Assembly (NCBI GenBank): GCA_029747585.1
Contig: JAPEVF010000136.1
Coordinates: forward strand, 1-64,000
Direction: 5' to 3'
From: Pleurotus djamor
Lineage: Eukaryota > Basidiomycota > Agaricomycetes > Agaricales > Pleurotaceae
Length of the DNA stretch: 64,000 nucleotides
Position numbers and translations under genes: made by a program. Positions 22,258 to 31,699 of this stretch are shown in pieces. Numbering within the stretch: position 1 is the first letter of the stretch; the number at the start of each line of letters is the position of its first letter. Below the pieces are notes generated by a model, which had not been told where the DNA came from, searched no databases, and saw nothing but the letters and a program-made list of their open reading frames with translations.

Positions 22258-22900
22258 CAAAGCAAGTGTGTATAGCCTTGGTATCGTTATTTGATCTGGT
22301 AAGCATCCTTTTGAGTGATTTTCTTCCTCCACTTCTGAACGTGATGTTTTGATAGAGCCCGCCTGAAATTGGTGAACTTATCGGTATACCGAATGGGGGA
22401 CGCCTGGTCCACAGGCTTGTCCACAACGTCCCAAAGCTGCAGTATGACCACACCGTCCCTAGCCTCATATGTTCCCGCTGCTGACTCGGCGTCCAGACTT
22501 CAAGCTTCAAGCTTCAAGCCTCAGTTCAACCCATAACGCGCTCCCTCCTCCGCATCGATCTCTCGATCATGCCTGACTTCCGTTGGGAGAAGATGCATGG
22601 TGGTGCCGAGACCTTCCATATCATGGTGGAAGACGTCGACGGAGAGATTATCCTCTTCCATGACCTTTTCATTCTGCATCAACGCTACTCCGAGGCGGAA
22701 CATAACGTCACGCTTACGGTGCCTATGTTCGAGCGGGGCCCCCCGAATTACTACATTTCCATCATCTCCGAATCGCCGATCGTTGGTTGCACGCTGTGAC
22801 CCGCCTGCCCATATCATTCAAGCACCTCATCTTACCCGAGAAGTTCCCGGCCTCTACTCGGTCCCAGCGCGATTTTCTCCAAAACCGGTCAAATCAGTGA
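22258..22900 (+). pseudogene. BRR2: BRR2 fragment, Sec63 to second-cassette linker region
   Basis: BRR2 is the spliceosomal helicase that unwinds U4/U6. This piece begins with PWYRY (22276-22298), then a 57-nt intron (22299-22355), then PPEIGELIGIP, GRLVHRLVHNVPKLQ, ASVQPITRSLLRIDLS, PDFRWEKMHGGAETFHIMV, EDVDGEIILFHDLF and [15 protein letters not shown] sequence, ending near [13 protein letters not shown] remnants at about 22860. A one-base loss follows PWYRY and there are other shifts. Both flanking domains are missing, so it cannot be functional. The intron shows it was copied from genomic DNA. A matching exon and its flanking intron lie at the end of the minus-strand copy near 37.8 kb. Confidence 0.8.
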
Positions 22901-22939
22901 ACTCAAATATCTCCCCAACCACTAAATCGGTTGTTCAGC

Positions 22940-24010
22940 CCATCTAATATCTTGTTCGTAGGGTTCTAACGATGCTCTGGTGCGTATGGGATCGACGCCG
23001 AAATCAAGATTGTGAAGTGGGTATTCCTGGGGAGTCGGGACAAGAAGGTCGTGTTGATGGAGGTCGTTCGATTGGATGCCTACAGCATCGAGGGCTGTGT
23101 TGGAGGTGTCTAGGGTACAAGATCAGTCAATTAAAGTGGTTTGGAAGCAACAAAACTGATAAAGACGAACGGTCTTCGATTTGCCCCCCAGACTCGGAAA
23201 AACCTTCGGCCTTGTATATCTCCACAAAAAGTCCAAGTGTCGCTTCTCCCTTCTAATATCCTCTTCGTGACCTTTTAACGATGCCTAGGCGCGTAGGAGA
23301 TATAGCCGCCGGAGTCGATTTTCTGACTAGTGTTACTCCGGATACCAGAAGGAGGTGGGCTCGGTGTAGGTTGCTTGCGTCGTTGGCTACAGCTTCAAGG
23401 AGTTGGTTGGCGGTGTATAAGGGATACAGTAGGTCAATTCAAAGCCTTTGAAAGCAAAAGAACCAGATGGAAACGCACTGTTTTTGGTTTTGGCTGCAAC
23501 AAAGGCTTTGAATATCTAATGGTTCGTCTTCATCTTTCAGAATGTTCATTTCTTATTGATTATCATCCTCTAGCGCGCATTTTCGGTGCTCAACTCGTCG
23601 AATTCGGAAGTCGTAGTTCCAGGGGTACCAGCGGGGCGAGTTGGGCCAGGTGTGGCAGAAGCGACTCTGAACCGCCAAGCGACGACGAGACTCTACCACT
23701 CCCAGTAAGTTAGTCCCATACTTCCCAGACCCAGAAGACTGAAGAAAAACTCACCACTTCCAATTTCCTCCAGAGGCAGCCGCACCTCGAATCTCTCAGC
23801 AATGGCCGATCCGTTCATCTTCGTCGTTTGGTTCTCTTCTAGCGCGTATTTCCGGCGCTCGAATCGTCGATTTCAGAGTTGGTAATTGCATGAATGGAGT
23901 CTGAGGATGCCCCTATTGTACGACTGTAAGGGATAGTAAGTGAATTCGAAAAGCTTTACATTCAGAAAAGCGGAAGAAAACGCACCGCTCGCTTTTTTCT
24001 TCGCAGCCGA
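22940..24010 (+). repeat. Second ~300-bp unit array of the RIFGAQ family
   Basis: TAATATC(T/C)TGTTCGT-like starts lie at 22946 and 23258, 312 apart. Intron-like segments run 23705-23773 and 23936-24006, with weaker ones near 23126 and 23429-23504. Related internal words are AAAACGCACC, GGAAACGCAC and AAACTCACC. The unit near 23570 encodes LARIFGAQLVEFGSRSSRGTS, matching the minus-strand array at 10.3 kb, and the next unit has a decayed copy (GCGCGTATTTCCGGCGCTC) at 23841. The orientation is opposite to the 10-12 kb array. Confidence 0.6.
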
Positions 24011-24489
24011 AACGACCTCAGATATCAACTTGGACGTTCACCTCATCGTTTTTGAGGTCATTTACGTGTACGCAGACTTGACTTGTCGAGGTCTTGTGAC
24101 CTTGAATGATAAGTTTCGGGGGTTGACAGCCCCCGGGATGAGGTTGTGGAGTTTGGGGATGGATTGGAATGACCCCGGAGTGTGGATTAGAGAGGGCTTG
24201 AGCTCACGATGTCCTTTTTTCGTAACCTCGTAAACTCCCCTCCAATTCATTCATCCACACCCCCCAATACATTGCCAAAATCTTTCCATATCCCCGTACC
24301 AAGCCTTCGCGTGTCTCCTAAATGGTCGAGATTGANGGGGGGTAGCGGTGGGCACATAAAATCACCAAGAAAAGAATTCTGATGAAGAAGCCACAGATCA
24401 TGGATTCATGACCAGAAAGGCCGACGACTGCAAGTAACGGCGAGGGGTTTCTCCTGCCTTTTCGTCTGTAGCATCCTGACTGATCTCCC

Positions 24490-26205
24490 CGCCTAGGGTC
24501 AACGATATGTTTGCGCCGGAGAACTTGTTGCCTTGTAGACAATGATCAACGTATGGAACTACTTGAAGTTCAAGAAGATTGACATTGCTAGGTTCGCTTA
24601 CCCACCCCCTTATTGTTCCTTGGACCCACGTTCGCGTTTATCTAGTTGACCGAGGCCTTCACCGTTAAGAGGGTAAAGGAGGTGCTTGGAGATATTGTCA
24701 AAGAGTGCCATGTTCTTGCTAAGGTACAACAGGACTCCAGGAGGCCGAAGGATATATCAAGCTCGAACGTCAGCCATCCCGCTCCCCGGTATCGATGTTC
24801 CTATCAAGCGGCCGCGTCTTGACAAGGTTCTCAAGAAATGGGACATCGAAGAATAGGGCAACTACGAGCGGCGCCAGAAGCTCGCGTATCATATGTCATC
24901 CTAGTCGAGGACTCGAGTGGCGTCTCCTGTCCGTTGGATTGAGATCCAGGACCGCCGCTTCACCGAATTTGGGTTCGAGCGTCTCATCGAGTTGGGTCCT
25001 TCGCCAACTCTTACTACTGGAATGGCCACCCGCACTTTGAGTTTTGTGACGCGCATAGGTACTGTCCTACGTCACGTGAAGAGCATACATTCGAAGATGA
25101 ATCCGAAGCTGTTGAAATAGCACCCGAGGAAGCCTCCTCTGCCTCAGCAGCTCCTGCTGCCGCACATCCCGCCGCTCCTGTCCCATCACCAGCCGTTGCC
25201 GGTTCTGGTCCCGTCGCCGCTATAGAGGATTCGCCCATCAATGCATCAAGGCTATCCGACGTTCTGTCCGTTAGCTCAGAAGTTGAAAACCCGCGTCGAC
25301 GAAGTTCCCATGGGCCATGAGTAAATCTATCAAGGATCTTGTTGGTGGCAAGTCTCCTCTTCAAAATGAGATCTTGGGAGATTTGCAACTGGAGTTTTCT
25401 TCTGAGGCGAAGAACTTCCCCTGGAGGAGCTTGGTTTGGTGGCTCCCTTGGCAAGTATACCACTGGCCTCGTGTTGCCTGATAGTAGATACAACGCTTCC
25501 GCCATAAAATCCTACCTATCCAAGAGGGGTCTCGGTACCTTGCGATCGGACGGCGTCCTACTTCCTACTACTCTCGCACCTCCCAAGTGTCTTGCATCCG
25601 AAGCAGAGGCGAAGGCGTAACTCGATTCTGTTGTAGCCGTTTACGCTCAGCGCTCTGGCATCTCGCTGTCCGCCGCCGGCGCTGGAGGTGTTGGTGGATC
25701 GTCAGGAGGAGGCGCTGTCACCAAATAACGAGGAATTCTTCAAATTCCAGGCCGAGAAAGAACAATTTGCCCCCCCCCCCCACAGCAAATCGAACTGTAC
25801 ATGTTACCTCAAGCGCGATCTGAGAGCTGGTGAAATTGCCTTCGACGCCGAGAAAGCGACGACGGCTGCCTTGCAAGCGAAACTCGACAGCACCACCAAG
25901 GAGGCACGGGGACAGACACCTACGTTGAAGGCATCCAGCCTATCTTTGACCCTCTCAAACCTCGCTGATTCGACTCGTTGTGGAATTGGGTCCGCCAAGA
26001 CGCCCTCGTCACGTACTACGACGCCGTCTTTGGTCGTTTGGCCACGTTGACAGAGAGATTACTGCTCCCTGCATCACCCTTCTGAATCGTGCCGACCCAG
26101 ACATGCTGATCATGTATATGCAACATCGCATCAACCAGTGCAAGGAGAGACTTATGCTTTGGCCAAGGAAATTGGGCAGCGTCCCGTCGACAATACTCAA
26201 TACTT
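24490..26205 (+). pseudogene. Broken fatty acid synthase fragment, MPT end to ACP and KR start
   Basis: Fungal type I fatty acid synthase makes long-chain acyl-CoA in the cytosol. This copy reads QRYVCAGELVAL, then TAG (24536-24538) where a Gln codon is expected, NYLKFKKIDI, EAFTVKRVKEVLGDIVKEC and IPLPGIDVP. A deletion follows, then RLDKVLKKWD, RRQKLAYH, SPVRWIEIQDRRFTEF, FERLIELGPSPTLTTGMATR (the end of the transacylase domain), an Ala/Pro linker, [20 protein letters not shown] (ACP region, with the serine of GGKS), [28 protein letters not shown] and AEAKA followed by TAA (25618-25620) where Trp is expected. The last part is ALLNRADPDML-like to DNTQ near 26205. The continuous beta-to-alpha order fits a source gene encoding a single chain. 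At least six lesions make it non-functional. It passes directly into BRR2 sequence. Confidence 0.85.
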
Positions 26206-27610
26206 CCGTGCTGGAGAGCATCATCGCTCGAACCTCCGCCGCATGAAACAGACCAACGAATGCATTCGTCTCGTGGGTCTCTCAGCTACCCTGCCTAACT
26301 GTCAAGATACTGCTACGTTCCTCCGGATAAATTAATCTAAGGGCTTATTCTATTTCGATTCTTCATATCGTCCCTGCAGCCTGCCGCAGCAATTTATTGG
26401 CGTGACCGAAAAGAAGGTACCAGGTGATGAACGGAGAATGTTCTTGACCAAGCCGACAAGAACTAGCCCCTTGTCCTCGTCCATTCCCGCATGCGGACCG
26501 CCAAAACCACCAAATTCTTGCGGTATACGGCCACGAAGGAGACAACACCCCAGTTCGTCAAACCTGACGACGCTTGTTCTCGATACGCTCCTCGTACTGC
26601 CTTCTCTTTTTTCCATTATATGTTCGTACCACCCTCAAGCTATCCCTTCATACGAACTCTAGTATAAATCCCCCATGTTTTCCCCGCAATACGACATGAA
26701 TCTAGGAGCTTGATTTTCCTTACTTTCCATTTTCTGAGGCCTTGCTTTCTATTTCGCTCTCATTTCTAGCATTTTCCTCTCCGTTCCCTTGACTCTCATC
26801 CTTCGGCCCGTTCGCCTTCGACACCGACTACTTCGACAAGGATTTTATCATCCAAGACTGATTGACTGCCATCGATACGAGTACGACCATCTGATCTTGA
26901 CTATGTCTGACCGACATCGACGTGAGTTTGATGGATTCCGCCCTTATTGTTCCTCGCACCGCTTAGCAGGCACACACCAACCAACACTACTGCAGTCACC
27001 ACTCTTGGAGATCTAAAGATAATTTAGCCCACTGGTCAGCGGTAGGTGACCAACTTGCGTGGCAAACACCGCCCTTCTCATTTTCGCAAGGGAAAGGTTT
27101 GTCCAGGTGCTTATTTGTACTGCTGGCTTGAGATGTCAACCTCCCCGCGCTTATGGTTATCATCGAAGGGACGCAGATATATGTCCTGGAGAACGGACGA
27201 CGCCGGAGCTCTCGTCCCAGGATGTTATGCAGATGCATGGCCGTGCTGAGAGAGCGCACTTTGACAAGTTTGGAGAAGTTATCCTCAGTTTGAACTACCC
27301 CGAATTGCATTACTACCTCGTCTCCTGAACCCGCAGCTCCCTATTGAATCCCAGTTCGTCGCGAAACTTGTGGATAGCCTGAATGCGGAGTTAGTCCCTG
27401 GGTAGCATACACAACCGGGACGAGGCCGTACCGCGGTACGCATACCAGTCAGTTCCTCTAGAACCCTTTCTCGTACGCTTCGACTGACGTTTCCATCAGC
27501 TAGAGCACGTCTGTATGCTCCACTCACCTGCTCTTTATGCTATCGGCGGCGACGAATTACCGGGAAGAAGATGGTGGCTACGTCCAGAAACGAGCTGAAA
27601 TCACATTCGA
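26206..27610 (+). pseudogene. BRR2: Broken BRR2 fragment, first helicase cassette
   Basis: Starting in a shifted frame, VLESIIART leads into RMKQTNECIRLVGLSATLPN, then KGLFYFDSSYRPC, PQQFIGVTEKK, VHSRMRTAKTTKFLR and KETTPQFVKPDDA (to about 26570). About 480 unrelated bases follow, including a promoter-like piece. BRR2 then resumes as FVQVLICTA near 27090, [43 protein letters not shown] and a KK-like tail to about 27600. Stops and shifts are frequent. Helicase motifs I and II lie upstream and are absent here, as the copy starts after the DEIH box. It directly adjoins the fatty acid synthase fragment, forming a chimera. Confidence 0.85.
26655..26800 (+). promoter_or_regulatory. TATA box plus pyrimidine tract inside the BRR2 fragment
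   Basis: AGTATAAATCCCCC at about 26662 is followed by a C/T-rich stretch (26700-26800) and then an ATG with MSDRHRR (near 26903) and a GTGAGT donor. The arrangement is that of a fungal promoter. It sits within the ~480 bases that interrupt the BRR2 copy, so it probably came in with an insertion. No downstream gene is recognisable. Confidence 0.4.
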
Positions 27611-27653
27611 TTGGTACACAATAAGAGGAACAGAAAAGCAAAGTAGCACGATC

Positions 27654-30600
27654 CTAAGTAGCCAGCTCCCCGTCGCCCAGTTCTTCTTCATCGCTGTTTT
27701 TATACTGGAGTCTGAACGGCACTATCCCCTCTACATCTAAATCCAACATAGTACCGCTGGAATCAGTAGCTCTTTCCATTCCCAGAGTCTTCCCCAAAAG
27801 CTTTGAACACTCGGGCAGCTGCTTTCGAATCGCTCCTTCAGCTGTCGATGCATCCTCTGTCAGCAATGCGCAATAGACCTGGCAGATACGAGCCAGGTAC
27901 GGTTGGTATATATCGTCTGAGAAGCTTAGTGCTTTCTCCTCCTCCGCATGCAAAAAGCGGAAGTGAGGGGAATCGTTGACTTCCTTGACGATGTCGCTCG
28001 TTAGCCCCGGCGCCCTTTGCAGATCGGCAGCGGTTCCCTTTTTGAAGAGGATGGGGAGGATGCGGGTGACTGAGCAGACGACGAGGAGATCCTTAATACC
28101 GTCCGCAGACCTCACATCTCTAATGTGCCTTTTGAGTTTGGCTGACGAACCGTAAGCGACTTGGCGGTGAAACATTCTATTCCAAGAACAACTTACCTGG
28201 GACTGCCTCCGGGTTTCGAATGGCCTTCAAGAATACCGCGGCGATCCGAATCACAATGGAAATGCAACATTGAGTATGCTCTGCGTTGGTGGAATGGGGA
28301 AGGGCAGCTGAATGGAGCAAACCAAACATATGCATTTGAATACTTTTACCATGATAAAAGTGGTTTCCTGAAAATACAGCAGGCTGATCCAAAGTGAAGA
28401 CCATATGTGGACAACCGGGTGGCATTATTCTGACCGGTACAAGGTTAGGAAAGTTAGATCACATCACGGAATAGAGGATTAAAAGGCACTCACAGCGCGT
28501 TCCCTGGTTCTAAGAGGGCATATTCAACTATAAACTCGTCGGATGTCAACATAGTATTATAGCGAGAAGCGTCCATCATCCAAGAGAAAGGTCGGCTGTT
28601 GGTTGTGTCTCCAACTGGACGGATCAGTACCCAGAGTTTCCGTCCGTACAGGGGAACAGCAGTGGTGCTGAATCCATGAGTATCCATATGGATATGATGG
28701 CTGGCCCAAGCTGTAGATACAACAGACCACTCCGTGGAGAAAGTATCTGGTCCTACTCGGGGTTCATGCATGTCCCATGAGGCAGCATAACATAGGCGAT
28801 CCAGCGTGTCACCCCGAATGAGAGGCACGTCAGTGGAGACAGTTCCCGGGAAATCCAAGCAATTGATAGATTTGCACGTTGGCAGCTCGGACAAGTCAGC
28901 GATTTGTTGCAATGTGGAAAGCCTATGCCTTTCTCCTCCTTCAGGACCAAGTGGGACGGATTGATCTAGCACCGTAGTCGTGGTCAGAATGATAAGGGAA
29001 GTTAATTACATCAGGCTTACCGTGGCAGCAGATATCAGCGTCCATCATCATACCCAACCCTTCCAAGCTGCTACGAAAACTATCATTCCCTTTGGGCCGT
29101 GGAACATCGTTGACCAGTATGGCATGAGTCTGGAGGGTCTCTCCTTCTGATCCTGCCTCTTGAAGCTCTAAGAATTTTTGGTATGTCATGCATTTTATCA
29201 ATTTTCCAGAGCCTTGCAGATACTGGGGCTGTCCGTCCCCTACTCCAGTCACCAGGGCTTCAAAGGCCTCCAGGTCTTCCTTCGACTGTAAGAGCTCATA
29301 AAGAAGTAGGCTCTGGTATTTTGAATTGAACTCACATGAAAGCTGGGTGTAACCTCAAAAAGATTTGCCTTTGAATTGTAGAACCGACGTGATTGTCCTG
29401 AAATCCTCTGAAAAACGGGATCAACAGAGGCGGGGGACAAAAGCAAGATCGTTCTCACCGGCTGGTGGCTGTCACCGACCAGTCGCGGAAGGATATTCTC
29501 GCGGAGAACTGTTCTCTCTCTGGCTTGGGTGTTCTTTGCCTGCCTTCCCTGTCTGCGGTTGGATCTGGATCTTGCAGTTNATCACAGGGGGAGCCTGTTG
29601 ATTTGGGGTAGCTTTTAGGCGTGCCCTGTGATCAGAACTCAGAGGAGGAGCTGTAGTGGCCGAACGAGTGATCCGACGATGGGGAGGGGTGAGGTGAGGT
29701 CGTTTATGCGAAGGAAGCTGGTCGCGGGGAAGAGAAGTCGGTCCTCTCTTGTTTCTACCCCTGTCTCTGTTCTCATCCTCGCTTTCCTCAGCCATGCCCT
29801 CCGGTTCTCTATACACCTCGTTCTGGGACGCACGGTTTATAGCTGCAGCTAACTGGAAGGTGTTGCTGTTTCCTTCTTCATGTTCGTTGCCACCGCCACG
29901 GTCTTCATCTTGGCTGCCGCCGCCATCTTCATCTTTGTCGTCATCTTGGCCGCCGTTGCCGCCGCCGCCATCACTATCACGATCAGCCCCAAGCCGGGAT
30001 GCACGGTCAATGGCCCCAGAGTGAGTAGGAGACATGGGTAGGGCATTTGCCCCAGTTCCAGTCAGATTGACGGTTGGTCCTAGACCAGGTGGGGGAGGAG
30101 GGGTAGGTGGTTGAGCATCAGCGGGCCCGTCTCTCAGTGCTGGCTGGTAGTTGTCGTTGGGAGTGGGAGGTGGGAAGGAAGGAGAGTTAGGTGCTTCTGA
30201 AATGTTCTTTACCGGCTTCTGGACCACAGATAGAGCGTCCGTGAAGAAAGCACGGTCTGGCGGGCTGAGGGAAGGGAGATTTTGCAACTCCTGTGTAAGA
30301 TTTCCAACCAATGTTCCAACAACATTGGGGATGTGGGCGTCTGAAAGGGCAATACCCGACAATGTTTCCCAAATCAATCTCTCCATTTTTGAGAGAGTAG
30401 GCGGTCGACACCCTCCAAGGCGCATCCAAATCTGGAATTGGATATTGTGTCCATTAGATTACGAGGGTGCGATAAACAAAATGGAGCGTACCAGGGGAAT
30501 ATTCTCAGTAGAAACGGATCGACCGGTGTAAGACCTGCCAGCCAAAAGTAACAAAGGACTGATGGCCAAAGCTATCTGCAGCCCTCGTATGGTAGCGCGA

Positions 30601-31404
30601 GGATATTCAAAGCCCATGTTACGAAGGCCAAGGAACGATGCTACATTGGTCGCATTATCCCCCTTGCGGCCTGTTATTTTCTCAGCGTAGTCAGCCAACT
30701 TTTCTTGTTGTATCTGTCGGTCCCTTGGGCTCAGTTTCTCCCCTAAATCCGGCCAATGAGCTGGCAAATTCCATCCCTAACAGATGTCAACGGCTGCAAA
30801 AAGTGAATGACAGAAACACTCACTTGGTACACGACTCGAAGACCAAAAGCAGCGCATAAAAAGTTTTTCAAGACTTTGCCAATATGGTTTGCCTCTTGAG
30901 AAAGAGAGAGACTAGTAGCCATCTCGTTGACATCGCGGCCTGCCCTCAAGATTGGCTGAGAGCCTCCCGGATGTCCAACGGGGGTACCGTTTTCCTTGGC
31001 TGCCGCAGCGGTATACTTAGCCAACACCGATTCCAAGAACTTTGGCCAATCACTGAGGCCGTTGGCCCATAGGTAGATGGTTTCGTTGGTAAACTGGGGT
31101 TGAGGAGCTCCTTGGATAGGAAGTCGCTCAAAGGATTCATGTTGTAAGAGATATACCAACAGGCTAGCCGTCGCAACCACGAAGGTCGAATAGGCGGCGT
31201 CGACCTTGGGTACTCCGCCGCTGAGCAATCGCTCTACCAGAGCATTGGCATCCTTCTACAGAGCTCAGTAATGTCAGGGACTTGGGGTTTCAGATCAGCA
31301 GGAACAAGAATTACCGTCGAAAAACCATCTTTTTCCACTACGTCGAGAAACCTTTCCGCGGGCGCCATGAGAGGATATTCCGACCAAGGGGGCCGCCCCA
31401 ACAT
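27654..31404 (-). CDS. JmjC-domain protein, nine exons, about 1,100 residues
   Basis: Exons 31404-31315, 31255-30824, 30776-30492, 30431-29459, 29407-29336, 29285-29021, 28965-28494, 28429-28197 and 28141-27654 join in phase. The one exception is a one-base ambiguity beside the N at 29580: the frame before it differs from the frame after, and both look coding. The N-terminal 300 residues are of unknown fold. Exon 4 is a long Pro/Asp/Gly-rich low-complexity linker. The JmjC core spans exons 7 and 8: SHHIHMDTHGFSTTAVPLYG carries the iron pair HMD, LYGRKLWVLIRP follows, and PPGCPHMVFT supplies the third His, with GNHFYHGKSIQ after it. All three iron ligands are present. JmjC proteins are iron and 2-oxoglutarate oxygenases acting on histones, RNA or other proteins; the substrate here is unknown. 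ATG 31402-31404 is the first that keeps the frame. An exon further upstream cannot be excluded. Confidence 0.8.
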
Positions 31405-31440
31405 CTGGTCCAGAGACTCCGGGCTTTGAAAACATATTTT

Positions 31441-31645
31441 AAGCAAAGCTATATCTTTCTGAGCTATCTCACCTACTTTGGTAGTTGGAGGGTTTCGTCT
31501 GCGTCCAAAAGATGCATTGCGGGTCCTGAGGCCTGAGCTACCGTGCGGGCTTGGTGCGGGCGCAAGCGCCTATCTCAGAGGAAGCTGCCTCTCATCTGGG
31601 CGCCAAATTTGCGTCGGGCCTGCAAATTCTTATACAATTCATATA
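31441..31645 (+). repeat. Copy 2 of the ~200-bp repeat, inverted relative to 2.6-2.8 kb
   Basis: This begins about 40 bases upstream of the JmjC start codon and matches the minus strand of 2560-2795. It probably includes the JmjC promoter region. It contains the GC-rich pair GGCGC...GCGCC around CGCCTATCTCAGAGGAAGCTGCCTC-type sequence. Confidence 0.7.
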
Positions 31646-31699
31646 CTGGAAATAAAAACCCCATGTGGGACACTATCGAGGATATAAACCGCCCTTCCT

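Noticed and set aside
22569..22799. An independent 76-codon gene
   Set aside because: It is an internal piece of the BRR2 copy; the start codon is a mutated internal position of the family sequence.
24490..26205. A functional fatty acid synthase gene
   Set aside because: The piece covers less than a fifth of the usual length and has several stops, shifts and a deletion in the transacylase domain.
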